Shown in pieces: positions 1-9,017 of a stretch of DNA of 49,204 bases. The position numbers were made by a program, and so were the translations under genes. This DNA comes from Clostridium sp. LS. GTDB taxonomy: Bacteria > Bacillota > Clostridia > Clostridiales > Clostridiaceae. Position 1 is the first letter of the stretch, and each line of letters opens with the position of its first letter. Where the stretch lies: the NCBI RefSeq assembly GCF_002760435.1, contig NZ_AUUU01000257.1:1-49204 (forward strand), written 5' to 3'. Below the pieces are notes generated by a model that was given only the letters and a program-made list of their open reading frames with translations, had not been told where the DNA came from and ran no database searches.

Positions 1-212
1 TACTCTCTTCCCCCTATAATTTGGTGATTACTGGTTAAGCTTTACGCGCATGGTTGGATATCTATATAAAATACATAATTTATTGAAGCTGTTATTGAAA
101 TAAATTTAGATAATCATTTTTTGAAGTTATTGGGCATAAAGGGGGTAAATAAATATTTATATTAATTTATGATAATAATATTAGTATCATTAATGAAAGG
201 GTATGATTTAAA
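1..212. other. upstream region, no gene recognised
   Basis: No coding region with a ribosome binding site is visible. The stretch is AT-rich and presumably carries the promoter of the sugar-binding protein gene, but no convincing -35/-10 pair stands out. A GAAAGGG ribosome binding site lies just before the start at 213. Confidence 0.4.
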
Positions 213-1277
213 ATGAAAATATTAAAAAAAACTATAGCAGTTTTAGAGTGCATAATTATCATATCTGCAATAGTATCAGGATATTATAATAAAAAAGTTA
301 ACGCTCAAACGATACAATTTAGACAAAGGCCTATAGCTATAGATGTATTATTATATAATTCTGATGATAAATATATTTCTTTAGTTCGCCAAAGTCTGGA
401 AGATATTCAAAAACAAAATCCAGGAAAAGTTGAATTTAAATTTTACGATGCAAAGGGAAACCAGTCAACGCAAAATGAGATACTCGACAATATACTTAGA
501 ACTGAAAGGATTGATATTTTATTAGTAAATCTTGTTGATCCTAAAGCTACAGGTGATGTTATCCAAAGGGTTAAGGGAAAAGATCTTCCATTAATCTTTT
601 TTAATAGAGAACCAGTTGCAACTGAAGTAATAAAATCTTACCCAAAATCTTACTATGTAGGAACAAATGCAAGTGAGGCTGGCGCATTGCAAGGAAAAAT
701 ATTAATAAATCTATGGAATAATGATAGAAGTTTTATAGATAAAAATAATAATGGAATATTACAATATATTATGTTACAAGGAGAACGTGGAAGTATAGAA
801 GCACAAGAAAGAACAGAATCAGTTATTTCAACAATTCAAAAAGCAGGAATTAAAACAGAACAATTAGCATTAATTGTTAGTGATTGGAGAAGAGATTTTG
901 CCAAAGATGCTATAAGTAAATTGTTACTACAATATGATACAAGAATAGAGGCAATAATTGCAAATAATGATGAAATGGCAATAGGAGCTATTGAGGCATT
1001 GCAAGGTTATGGATATAACAAAGGAGATAAAGCAAAAACAATAGCAGTTGTTGGAGTTGATGCAACTCCAGAAGCACGAGAATTAATTAAAAAAGGAGAA
1101 ATGGCTGGATCAGTCTTTCAAGATCCGTCAGAAATGGCGAAGGCTATTTATTTAATAGGAATGAATGTGTACCTAGGAAAGGATCCACTTGCTGGAACCC
1201 CATATAAATTTGATGCTACAGGAGTGGCAGTTAGACTACCATATAAGGAATATGCCAATCAAGGTGGTAATGTATAA
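213..1277 (+). CDS. MglB-like galactose/glucose-binding protein, orphan
   Basis: 354 aa, periplasmic-binding-protein family 1, closest in pattern to galactose-binding MglB. Residues 1-31 form a signal sequence with a likely cut after VNA; no lipobox cysteine is visible, which is unusual for a Gram-positive binding protein. The rest has the two-lobe sugar-binding fold. A DKNNNG loop near residue 175 resembles the calcium-binding loop of MglB, and the hinge-side motifs NNDEMAIGAIEAL and VGVDATPEA are typical. No ATPase or permease gene follows, so it either works with a transporter outside the window or presents sugar to a receptor. ATG 213 is supported by GAAAGGG. A weak terminator follows. 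Family assignment is firm; the sugar (galactose, glucose or another) is inferred. Confidence 0.85.
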   Translation: MKILKKTIAVLECIIIISAIVSGYYNKKVNAQTIQFRQRPIAIDVLLYNSDDKYISLVRQSLEDIQKQNPGKVEFKFYDAKGNQSTQNEILDNILRTERIDILLVNLVDPKATGDVIQRVKGKDLPLIFFNREPVATEVIKSYPKSYYVGTNASEAGALQGKILINLWNNDRSFIDKNNNGILQYIMLQGERGSIEAQERTESVISTIQKAGIKTEQLALIVSDWRRDFAKDAISKLLLQYDTRIEAIIANNDEMAIGAIEALQGYGYNKGDKAKTIAVVGVDATPEARELIKKGEMAGSVFQDPSEMAKAIYLIGMNVYLGKDPLAGTPYKFDATGVAVRLPYKEYANQGGNV

Positions 1278-1297
1278 TTACATATAATAGTATCATA

Positions 1298-1340
1298 AAG
1301 GATTGCGGTTTAAGAGAAATATAGCAATCCTTTAGTTGCG
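1298..1340 (+). terminator. possible terminator of the sugar-binding protein gene
   Basis: Perfect 9-bp stem AAGGATTGC / GCAATCCTT (1298-1306 with 1324-1332) and a 17-nt loop. The T-run after it is weak, so it may be a 3' stabiliser rather than a strong terminator. Confidence 0.45.
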
Positions 1341-1479
1341 CAAGTTTTATCTTTATACTTAAACGAGGAGATCTAGATGCCATTGTATATTAATTTCCAA
1401 ATGTGCTATGATGCCTATATAGTTGCATTTTATGGGGAATTAATCAAATTTTAGGGGAAAAAATTAATGGAGGATAAAG

Positions 1480-2142
1480 ATGGAACTTAAGTGGGAAGAT
1501 GAATATGACTCATTATATGAAGAACAATGGGAAGATCAAATAGGTGTACTCCCAACTGCGAAGGTAGCAGCAGATATTTTTGATAAAAACGATTGTAAGA
1601 TTATAATGGATTTAGGTTGTGGAAAGGGTAGACATACAGTATATTTTGCACAACAAGAATTTAATGTATTTGCCACAGATATTTCTGAAACAGCTATAGC
1701 AGAAACCAAGGCAAGAATAAAAGAATTAGAATTTAAAAATGTACAATTTAGACAACATGACATGAGAGAAATACCTTTTGACGATAATTACTTTGATGGA
1801 GTCTTATGTGTGTGGACAACAGGGGTAGGTACATTAGAAGATTGTAGAAGACATATAAATGAAATACATAGAGTATTAAAAACTAATGGAATAGTAATTA
1901 TTGATTATGTTTCAACAAGTGATAAACAATGTGGTATAGGCGATGAAATAGAAAAAAATACATATATCAACAACATTAAAGGGGAGGAAGATATACCATA
2001 TCATTACTCCACTAAAGAAGAACTAGAAGAACTCTATTCTAGCTTTTCCGGATTTTTTATAAAACCAGTGGATTATAATTTTTTTGATAGAAATGGAGGG
2101 AAGTATACAATAGAAGCTTTTGTAGTTATAGCTGTAAAATAG
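1480..2142 (+). CDS. class I SAM-dependent methyltransferase
   Basis: 220 aa, single Rossmann-type methyltransferase domain. Motif I is MDLGCGKGRHTVYFA (about residues 42-56), which binds the adenosylmethionine methionine end. It is followed by the acidic loop FATDIS and by HDMREIPF, and later by a post-motif region with IHRVLKTNGIVIIDYV. The protein has no membrane segment and should be cytosolic. The ribosome binding site TGGAGG sits at about 1468. It is a single gene, with no neighbour suggesting a substrate. The length and motif spacing fit small-molecule methyltransferases of the UbiE/Methyltransf_25 type, but the substrate cannot be read from sequence. Confidence 0.85.
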   Translation: MELKWEDEYDSLYEEQWEDQIGVLPTAKVAADIFDKNDCKIIMDLGCGKGRHTVYFAQQEFNVFATDISETAIAETKARIKELEFKNVQFRQHDMREIPFDDNYFDGVLCVWTTGVGTLEDCRRHINEIHRVLKTNGIVIIDYVSTSDKQCGIGDEIEKNTYINNIKGEEDIPYHYSTKEELEELYSSFSGFFIKPVDYNFFDRNGGKYTIEAFVVIAVK

Positions 2143-2370
2143 TATATAACCTGAGTTAATAGAAATGAGGCAAGTAATTATAATAAAACGTCATAATTAT
2201 ACAAAATAATTCTGTAGTAGCCATGGAAATAACATAAATAAGTAGAAAAATGATGAATAATAATGCACGTTATAAGTGGAAAAATGTGGAGAAGTGTAGT
2301 AAAATATCCCTAGGTATTTCAACTTATTGAAAAAAATTACTATAGGATAAGGGGGATAATAAAATAACCT

Positions 2371-5300
2371 ATGAGTTGTACAGATGATCCAGATAAACAA
2401 CCATTTATAATTGTGAAGAATAATATAATTACCGAAGTAAGCCAAGCTTTTGTTGATATGACCAAATACTCATTTCAGGAACTTATAAATAGAAATATTG
2501 AAGAAGTACTAAGAATTTTAAGGGTAGGTCCGCATACTAATCTTGAAAGGGTTGAGAGTAAGCAAAAGTATTTTTTCTTTACCAAATATCTAGAAGTTAG
2601 ATTTATAAATATTGAAGTCATAAGTCGAAGAAAAGAGAAGATATATATAATCAGAGAAAAAGCAAATTCGAGAATTTCAGATAACAATCAATTTTTGGAC
2701 AGACTTATTACTGAAAATGGAGTAGGAATAGGAATTTTTACAGCAAAAGATTTGATCATGTTAAAGGCAAATGAACGCCTGCTAAATCATTATCCCGCAT
2801 CCTATAATAAAAAAGAGGTAATGTACGGGAAATCTTTAAAGGATATTATACCTAATTTTATGGGGGGGCCTATTGAAGAAGCATTTAATGACATTGTAAA
2901 CAACAATAAGTCCAAATCATATAAAGAAAAAAAATTAGCTGTATTTAATAAAACTAGATATTGGAATTGCACCTTAACTCCTATTATGGTTAATGGAAGG
3001 GTAGAATATATAGTTGTAATGGCTGATGACGTGACAGAAAATGTTTTAAATAAAAAATATATACATAGACAATCAAAAGTTATTGAAGAGAAAAACAAAA
3101 AACTTGAAGCTATCTTTGAAAGTATAGGTGACATGCTTTTTATATTAGACAAAGATGGCAATGTATATGAAGAAAATACAACTAGCATAAGCTCTTGTTT
3201 AGAATTGATTAAAAATAATGTGGAATTTTTTGACTTTAACAATAACCTATTAGCAGTAGAAGACAGACCTATTTATAAAGTGTTAAAAAACGGAGAGAAA
3301 GTAAAAAGTTTTGGGCTAAAGCTGGTAGACAAAGAAAGAGAAAAATACATTATTATTAATGGAACTCCTATATTTAATTCGGATGAGAATATTAATTTGG
3401 GAGTATTTGCAGCAATAGATATAACCGAACTGATGGAAAAAGAAAAGCAGATTAAAAAACAAAAAGAACTACTGGAAAATATAATAGAGAATACATCAAA
3501 TGGTGTTTTTATCTATGATAAAAACGGAAAACAACTGATGGTAAATAAAGAAGCCAAAAAGCTTATTTTTCCTACAGATTCAAGCAATGTTTTAAAACGT
3601 ATTAATATTAACAATGAAACCTTTTATGAAAACGGAAGAATTATACCAAAGGGAGTACCTTTAAATTATTGCGCACTTAATGGAGAAATAATTAATGGTG
3701 AAAAAGTAACAATTAAGGAAGAAAAAATGGAAAAGGTGCTGGAATTTAAGTCTTCTCCTATTTATGATAATGACGGCAATATCGATATGCTAATAACTTA
3801 TACTCATGACATAACTGAATTAGTATATCAAAATAAATATATAAATCAGCAAAAAGAGCTACTTGAATCAATTATTGAAAATATGTCTGATGCGATGATT
3901 GTTTATGATAAAGATAAGAATGTAGTTTTACGAAATGAAGCAACAAAGAAAATTTTTTATGATTATAGTAATTTAAAAAAATATGAAGATATATTTAAGA
4001 CAACAAAGTGCTTAGATATTTACGGAAAAGAAATTTTGCAGGAAGAATTGCCTGTATTTAGATCATTTAGAGGAGAAAAGGTAACCAATTTTATAATGGC
4101 ATTTAAGCGTCCTGATAAAAAAATTCATTGCAGAGTAAGCTCAAAGCCTATTTATGATGAATATGGTAAGATTAGTAATGTAGTTGTATGTATACATGAT
4201 ATAACAGATTTAATAGAAAAGGAAAAACAAGTGCAAGACCAAAAGGAGCTAAACAATATGCAGGAAGCAATAATAGTTTTTAATAAGGATGGTAAGTATA
4301 TTATTAGAAATAATGTATCAATAGAGTTATTACAAACTAGAGTTGAAAATGTAGGGGATGGTTATAAGGTAAGAAAGTTTTTTCATCTTAATGGTGAAAA
4401 AGTGCTCCCAGAAGAAATGCCAGGTTACATTGTGGAAAAAGGAAAGTGTGTACAAGGTAAAGTAGGTTATTTTGAGGAAAACGGGAAAAAAGAATATGTT
4501 CTAGCTAATGGGGTACCAATTACCGATTCAGAAGGGAATTTTATGTATGGAATTATAAGCTGCCGCAGCATAACTGAGTTTATGGAAAGTCAACAGAATT
4601 TAAAATTAGCCCAGGAGCAATTATTAAAAGCTGAACGTGAAAAGAATGAAACTTTAAAAAAATCACTTGAAATGAAAGATGAATTTTTATCACTTATATC
4701 TCATGAATTTAGAACTCCTATTAATGTTATAAGTACTGCAATACAAGCTTTAAATTATATTTGCGGAAACGAATTAAGTAATAAAGTTAAAGAATATTTA
4801 GGAATTATACGACAAAATAATTTTAGGCAACTAAGATTAGTAAATAATCTTCTTGATGTTATTCGTGCCAATTCAGGACGTATTAAGATAAATAAAAGAA
4901 ACATTAATATAGTATTTTTAACGAAAGCTATTATTGAGTCAGTATATGACTATGCGGCTCAAAAGGGAGTTAATGTAAGTCTTACTTCTTCTTTTAAAAA
5001 TAAAGTAATTGCAATTGATGATGAAAAATATGAAAGGGTAATTTTAAACCTTATTTCGAACGCTATTAAATTTACATCAGAGGGAAACTCTATTTATGTA
5101 ACTTTACGAAGCTTAAAAGGTAAGATATGTGTTGAAGTAAAGGATAATGGAATAGGAATTCCGCAAGATAAATTAGATGTGATTTTTGAAAAATTTGGGC
5201 AGGTTGATAGTTCATTATCAAGACAAGCGGAGGGGACTGGGATAGGCTTATCATTGGTAAAAATGTTTGTTCATGCACTTGGAGGCAGTATTTCAGTTAA

Positions 5301-5448
5301 GAGTAAGATTGGTAAAGGAAGCACATTTACGATGTTGTTTCCAGACAAAACGGTTGCTGATGAAGACAATTCTGAAAAAGATGCAGATTTTATGAATAAT
5401 CGTCTTATAGAAGTAACAAATGTAGAATTTTCAGATATTTATTTATAA
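2371..5448 (+). CDS. multi-PAS sensor histidine kinase, soluble, orphan
   Basis: 1025 aa, with no transmembrane segment. About six PAS-like units precede the kinase core (roughly residues 10-110, 115-225, 240-350, 365-495, 500-625, 635-750), several joined by coiled linkers of the type KEKQIKKQKELLENII. The HisKA box SHEFRTPI places the phospho-accepting histidine at H778. The ATPase domain has the N box (NLISNAIKF), DNGIGIP and GTGIGLSL. A 35-residue tail follows the catalytic domain. No response regulator is adjacent, so it is an orphan kinase, possibly feeding Spo0A or an unlinked regulator as clostridial orphan kinases do (family knowledge; partner not shown here). The ATG directly follows an in-frame stop; the AGGGGGA site lies about 14 nt upstream, a long spacing, but the N-terminal PAS begins immediately and supports this start. 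Confidence 0.88.
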   Translation: MSCTDDPDKQPFIIVKNNIITEVSQAFVDMTKYSFQELINRNIEEVLRILRVGPHTNLERVESKQKYFFFTKYLEVRFINIEVISRRKEKIYIIREKANSRISDNNQFLDRLITENGVGIGIFTAKDLIMLKANERLLNHYPASYNKKEVMYGKSLKDIIPNFMGGPIEEAFNDIVNNNKSKSYKEKKLAVFNKTRYWNCTLTPIMVNGRVEYIVVMADDVTENVLNKKYIHRQSKVIEEKNKKLEAIFESIGDMLFILDKDGNVYEENTTSISSCLELIKNNVEFFDFNNNLLAVEDRPIYKVLKNGEKVKSFGLKLVDKEREKYIIINGTPIFNSDENINLGVFAAIDITELMEKEKQIKKQKELLENIIENTSNGVFIYDKNGKQLMVNKEAKKLIFPTDSSNVLKRININNETFYENGRIIPKGVPLNYCALNGEIINGEKVTIKEEKMEKVLEFKSSPIYDNDGNIDMLITYTHDITELVYQNKYINQQKELLESIIENMSDAMIVYDKDKNVVLRNEATKKIFYDYSNLKKYEDIFKTTKCLDIYGKEILQEELPVFRSFRGEKVTNFIMAFKRPDKKIHCRVSSKPIYDEYGKISNVVVCIHDITDLIEKEKQVQDQKELNNMQEAIIVFNKDGKYIIRNNVSIELLQTRVENVGDGYKVRKFFHLNGEKVLPEEMPGYIVEKGKCVQGKVGYFEENGKKEYVLANGVPITDSEGNFMYGIISCRSITEFMESQQNLKLAQEQLLKAEREKNETLKKSLEMKDEFLSLISHEFRTPINVISTAIQALNYICGNELSNKVKEYLGIIRQNNFRQLRLVNNLLDVIRANSGRIKINKRNINIVFLTKAIIESVYDYAAQKGVNVSLTSSFKNKVIAIDDEKYERVILNLISNAIKFTSEGNSIYVTLRSLKGKICVEVKDNGIGIPQDKLDVIFEKFGQVDSSLSRQAEGTGIGLSLVKMFVHALGGSISVKSKIGKGSTFTMLFPDKTVADEDNSEKDADFMNNRLIEVTNVEFSDIYL

Positions 5449-5458
5449 CACAGTTGTT

Positions 5459-5510
5459 GTCAAGTTTTTACTTGTTCCTTGGCTACTTTAAGAGCAAGTA
5501 AAAATTTGAC
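5459..5510. repeat. 16-bp inverted repeat
   Basis: GTCAAGTTTTTACTTG (5459-5474) and CAAGTAAAAATTTGAC (5495-5510) pair with one mismatch around a 20-nt loop. It lies between the kinase gene and the convergent protease gene, so it could terminate either, but there is no clean T-run. It may instead be an insertion-sequence relic. Confidence 0.55.
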
Positions 5511-5648
5511 AAATATTTGTGCCAGGTGAAAATTTAAAAGTAACACTCCAATATGTGAAAAGAAAATTTCTAATTTTATATCTCGTTTTTAATACTTTTT
5601 CTATTGGCTGTTAAGTTTTAGTAGGAGAACTTTGCGATTTCAATTAAA

Positions 5649-6308
5649 TTATCGAAAGGAGTTCATAAATCCAATGAATTCCTGATAATTTTGCTGTTGT
5701 TCAGTTATATAATTTTTGAAATTTCGAATAATGCATCTATCTGAACTACTTATAAATTTATTTTTACACCATTTTTTATAATTATCGTATCTATAGCGGG
5801 CTGCTTCAGAAGATAAGGCGCAATATATTTCAATGTCGTAAGCCGATTTTACATTCAGCATGTCTAATATTATTGGGTTAGATAAGAGTAGTCCAGTAAA
5901 GTGATTTGCCTCAGCCTCTCTGAACTTGTATTCATTTTCAGTTAAATCTTCACAAAACAACCTTGTTTTGTTACAGTAATGTTCACATAAAATATGGCCC
6001 AACTCATGGGTTATAGTCCACTTAATTCTTTCTTCAGATTTGTAGTATAAATCATTGTAATAGATGATATATCTATTTAACGATTTGCAATAATCAGTAC
6101 ACCCTTCTTCTGAGGATAATAGTTCAAAAGTTTCTTCTTTAGTTAGGTTATATTTAAGCATAAATTGATGATAAGAAACTATTTTGATATTATCGAAAGA
6201 ACTTATTATTTCTTTTATGTCTATAGGAAACCTATTAATATTAAATTTTATATAAAGATCATTGACTAGGCTTTTAATATGTTTATACCTAATCGTCAAA
6301 ATACTCAT
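5649..6308 (-). CDS. ImmA/IrrE-type metalloprotease
   Basis: 219 aa. The HEXXH zinc motif HELGH lies at about residues 101-105 and is followed by the helix EAEANHFTGLLL, which supplies the third ligand and is characteristic of the ImmA/IrrE (peptidase M78) family. In the best-known case, ICEBs1 of B. subtilis, ImmA cleaves the XRE repressor ImmR and so induces the element. Here the gene overlaps the upstream XRE repressor gene by about 20 bp and is surely co-transcribed with it. ATG 6308 is preferred over an adjacent TTG at 6311. The role as an anti-repressor protease for its neighbour is inferred from this pairing. The C-terminal third has no recognisable domain. Confidence 0.85.
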   Translation of the reverse strand: MSILTIRYKHIKSLVNDLYIKFNINRFPIDIKEIISSFDNIKIVSYHQFMLKYNLTKEETFELLSSEEGCTDYCKSLNRYIIYYNDLYYKSEERIKWTITHELGHILCEHYCNKTRLFCEDLTENEYKFREAEANHFTGLLLSNPIILDMLNVKSAYDIEIYCALSSEAARYRYDNYKKWCKNKFISSSDRCIIRNFKNYITEQQQNYQEFIGFMNSFR

Positions 6309-6639
6309 CAAAGGCAGACCTTAAAATTTTCATCATCTTTTCTTTGTTTTTAGGGTCCATTTTCTTTCTAGCTCTTTCAATTCTTCTAATATCATCATCT
6401 TCAAATTCATAATCACTATTTCTTGTGAGCGCGTCTGCTTCTTCAACTTCATCACATAGTAAATAATCAACAGTACTGTTTAAAGCGCTAGCAAGTTTTA
6501 TTAATGTGTCATTACTAGCCCCTTGTTTATTTCCTTCTATCATGCCTATTGTAGATTGGCTTACTCCAATAGTTTCAGCTAATTTTTGTTGTGTGATCTT
6601 CATTTTCTTTCTGAGTAATTTAACTTTATCACCTAACAT
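6289..6639 (-). CDS. XRE-family repressor (ImmR-like)
   Basis: 116 aa. An N-terminal helix-turn-helix of the Cro/C1 type spans about residues 5-60 (ITQQKLAETIGVSQSTIG, then ASNDTLIKLASALN). The C-terminal half is acidic, then basic and helical, as expected for oligomerisation or for the protease-sensitive region. A good AGAGGTG ribosome binding site precedes the ATG. It forms an operon with the ImmA-like protease. A perfect 8-bp inverted repeat lies across its own promoter at 6661-6685, and the same spaced motif recurs three times before the antirepressor genes near 9.1-9.2 kb, so it probably represses both itself and that transcript. Confidence 0.88.
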   Translation of the reverse strand: MLGDKVKLLRKKMKITQQKLAETIGVSQSTIGMIEGNKQGASNDTLIKLASALNSTVDYLLCDEVEEADALTRNSDYEFEDDDIRRIERARKKMDPKNKEKMMKILRSAFDEYFDD

Positions 6640-6660
6640 AGCACTTCACCTCTTAGGATA

Positions 6661-6685
6661 ATTTTATCATAGTTGCCGATAAAAT
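6661..6685. promoter_or_regulatory. repressor operator, TATC-N9-GATA
   Basis: ATTTTATC (6661-6668), nine bases, GATAAAAT (6678-6685): a perfect 8-bp dyad covering the -10 region of the repressor promoter. The same TATC-N9-GATA layout is found at 9077, 9159 and 9195. Confidence 0.65.
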
Positions 6686-6695
6686 CAATAGTAAA
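6666..6695 (-). promoter_or_regulatory. promoter of the repressor-protease operon
   Basis: On the minus strand, -35 TTACTA (or TTTACT) and -10 TATGAT (6671-6666) are separated by 17-18 bp. The operator dyad overlaps the -10 and the spacer, fitting autorepression. Confidence 0.55.
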
Positions 6696-6869
6696 TTTAA
6701 TAATATTAATCATTATTGAAATAAAAATTTATAAATAAAAATAGGTGCTTAAAATTACCTTAATAAAAGATTTAATAAAGTAAATAATAAGAAATATACA
6801 GAGTTTAGTTAATGCGAGTAATGAATAATTTATGCAATGTAAATAAAAACGTAATTGGAGGAGGATAAA

Positions 6870-7637
6870 ATGAAAAAAAACTTTAGATATATTTTATTCC
6901 TTGCCATGAGTGTATTTCTTATTATTTTTATATTTGAAGAAAATATGAGTTGTACGGCTATGGGAGCAGATAAAGTAAGTAACGAGGAGATTATGGAAAA
7001 TGAAAAGATTTCTAAAGATAATAAGAAAGTTATTTATTTAACTTTTGATGATGGGCCTAGTTATAAAGTTACGAATAAAATCCTAGATATATTGAAAGAA
7101 AATAATGTAAATGCAACATTTTTTCTAATTGGTAACCAAATTGAAGGAAGAGAGGATGTTGTAAGAAGAATTTATGAAGAAGGAAATAGCATAGGGCTTC
7201 ATAGTTGCACTCATAATTTTAAACGAATTTACAGTGATGAAGACAAATTTATTCAAGAAATGATGATTTGCCGCAGCCAAATATACGAAACCATTGGCAT
7301 TGCACCCAATATAATTCGATTTCCAGGTGGAAGCTGCAGGCATTTGAGTAAAAGCTATTTAAGAAAATTACATGCTAATAATTTTAAAGTATATGATTGG
7401 GATTTGGATAATAATGACGGAATAAATCCTAAAATACCTCCCTATCAGTTATATAAAAAGGCTATAACTGGAAGTGAAGACAAGGATAAGATTATATTAC
7501 TTATGCATTGCACGGATATGAATAAAAATACCTGTAAGGCACTTCCGCAAATAATAAAATATTATAAATCACATGGCTTTGAGTTTAAAGTAATTACAGA
7601 AGAAACAACTGAATTATATTTTCCAATTAAGAAGTAA
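6870..7637 (+). CDS. secreted or membrane-anchored polysaccharide deacetylase (NodB domain)
   Basis: 255 aa. A single hydrophobic segment at about residues 5-24 is a signal peptide or anchor. The NodB homology domain begins at TFDDGP (D60/D61, base and metal ligand) and contains HSCTH (H111, H115, metal ligands), RFPGGS and LLMHC, so all catalytic motifs are present. Such enzymes remove N-acetyl groups from peptidoglycan or other aminoglycans outside the cell. The ATG at 6870 follows GGAGGAGG with ideal spacing. The gene stands alone between remnants of a mobile element and corA, and is divergent from the repressor operon. Its substrate is not known; a second deacetylase of a different subfamily lies at 48.1 kb. 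Confidence 0.85.
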   Translation: MKKNFRYILFLAMSVFLIIFIFEENMSCTAMGADKVSNEEIMENEKISKDNKKVIYLTFDDGPSYKVTNKILDILKENNVNATFFLIGNQIEGREDVVRRIYEEGNSIGLHSCTHNFKRIYSDEDKFIQEMMICRSQIYETIGIAPNIIRFPGGSCRHLSKSYLRKLHANNFKVYDWDLDNNDGINPKIPPYQLYKKAITGSEDKDKIILLMHCTDMNKNTCKALPQIIKYYKSHGFEFKVITEETTELYFPIKK

Positions 7638-7644
7638 TTTTATA

Positions 7645-7690
7645 AAACATGGTACAAGATTTCGTCTTTATACCATGTTTTATTTATATT
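7645..7690 (+). terminator. terminator of the deacetylase gene
   Basis: Perfect 10-bp stem AAACATGGTA / TACCATGTTT (7645-7654 with 7671-7680), followed by a T-rich stretch. Confidence 0.75.
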
Positions 7691-7710
7691 ATAGATATAA
7701 ATTAACAAGT

Positions 7711-7763
7711 TTGCCTCACTTATGTTTAGTCAATTCTTTATTGAGCAAACACAAGTGAGGCAA
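7711..7763. terminator. long hairpin, probably the corA terminator
   Basis: TTGCCTCACTT (7711-7721) pairs perfectly with AAGTGAGGCAA (7753-7763). The loop itself can pair (TCAAT with ATTGA, and GTTT with AAAC), giving one long hairpin. It lies just past the corA stop codon. T-runs are modest on both sides. Confidence 0.55.
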
Positions 7764-7796
7764 TTATTGTTTTAAATTTCCATATTAATTTTTTAC

Positions 7797-8780
7797 TTAA
7801 AACCATTTATCCTTCTTAAGAAGTAATACTACCCCAATAAATATTGTTGGAATAAATATCATACCAAATACAATCCAAAATGCAAATTCGTAATCATGCA
7901 TCGGAATTCCTTGTACGTTCATAGAGAAGAGTCCGCTAACTAGGGTCATAGGTAATATGGCAACTTGAATGATTGTAAATGTACGCATAAGACCATTCAT
8001 TGTATGATTGGTAAGTGACGCAAAGGTATTATCAGCCGATTCTATAACTTCCTTATAATTTTCGAGCATATCCCATATTTTTTCTATTTTGTCAGTAATA
8101 TCATCAAAATACATGTCCATATCTTCAGGAAGATAGTTTTTAATAACTTTTTCTAAATTTATTATAACCGGTCTTAAAGGTTTGATAACACTTCTATAAT
8201 TGATTATTTGCATCTTTGTTCTTGAGATAGTTTCAAGCATTTCTTTGGAACGGGTAGCAAAGACTGCTCTATTGATTTCATTGACCATATTTCCGATTTT
8301 ATCCAGCATAGGGAAGCAATAATCAAATAAAGCTTTAATGATTTCATAAAGCAATAATGCTGAACCTTCACTCATATATTCTTTTCTTATATCTTCATTA
8401 TTTTCACATTTTTGTGCCATTTCAACTAAGGGTTTAAGTTCTCCTTCATGAAGTGTAACTAGATAATTATGGCTGATGAATATGTCTATTTCCTCAGAAT
8501 CTAGTCTTGCTAAATCCTTTTTATATCTTGGAAGATGAAGAACAATAAAGCTATAATCATCATAAGAATCTATTTTCGATCTTTGATGCTCAGTAATACA
8601 ATCCTCTAGAAGAAGTTCGTGGAATTCATACATATCTTCAAGCATCTCAATTTCTTTATTAGTAGGTCTTATAATGTCAATCCATTTAAGGCCATTAAAT
8701 TCAATAATTCTTACCTCGGTTTCTAACTTTTTTAAAACCACAGGATGCTTTTTATCAGTTTTGAATGGTAATGTAAACAT
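7797..8780 (-). CDS. corA: CorA-family divalent-cation transporter with SMN signature
   Basis: 327 aa, the usual CorA length. A large acidic and helical cytosolic domain (about residues 1-265) is followed by two C-terminal membrane helices (about 270-290 and 300-322) and a basic KKDKWF end. The family normally carries a GMN (YGMNF) signature between the helices; here it reads LFSMNVQG, so the glycine is serine. The rest of the pore region (TLVSG, IPMHDYEF) is well kept, so it is probably functional, with possibly altered selectivity for Mg2+, Co2+ or Ni2+. It is a single minus-strand gene with ribosome binding site AAAGGAGG. The leader can form mutually exclusive pairings that hide or free that site. 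Confidence 0.88.
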   Translation of the reverse strand: MFTLPFKTDKKHPVVLKKLETEVRIIEFNGLKWIDIIRPTNKEIEMLEDMYEFHELLLEDCITEHQRSKIDSYDDYSFIVLHLPRYKKDLARLDSEEIDIFISHNYLVTLHEGELKPLVEMAQKCENNEDIRKEYMSEGSALLLYEIIKALFDYCFPMLDKIGNMVNEINRAVFATRSKEMLETISRTKMQIINYRSVIKPLRPVIINLEKVIKNYLPEDMDMYFDDITDKIEKIWDMLENYKEVIESADNTFASLTNHTMNGLMRTFTIIQVAILPMTLVSGLFSMNVQGIPMHDYEFAFWIVFGMIFIPTIFIGVVLLLKKDKWF

Positions 8781-8784
8781 AGTA

Positions 8785-8851
8785 ATCCTCCTTTAATTTA
8801 TGGGAGGATATTAAAAGTCAGTCATTTTGAGTTGTATAATCTAATCCTCCC
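8785..8851 (-). promoter_or_regulatory. corA leader: possible ribosome-site switch
   Basis: Read on the minus strand, box 1 GGGAGGAT (8851-8844) can pair for 8 bp with box 2 ATCCTCCC (8809-8802). Box 2 can alternatively pair for 7 bp with the corA ribosome binding site AGGAGGAT (8792-8785), with a 9-nt loop. The two pairings exclude each other. No known Mg2+ riboswitch consensus is seen. Confidence 0.45.
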
Positions 8852-9017
8852 GTTATCAATATTAAATTTTTTAAATATTTCTGGGACGAATAGTCATCCA
8901 CTCAAATCCACCACCTTTATAATCTGTATTATTAGAGAAATTTTCTCAACTAGTAAAGTATAATAATTTTTATAATGTTATACAAGTAGTTTTATGTTAA
9001 ATTTTTCTACAACTACA

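Noticed and set aside
8781..9016. Mg2+ riboswitch (M-box) before corA
   Set aside because: None of the conserved M-box segments is present; only the simpler competing pairings were found.
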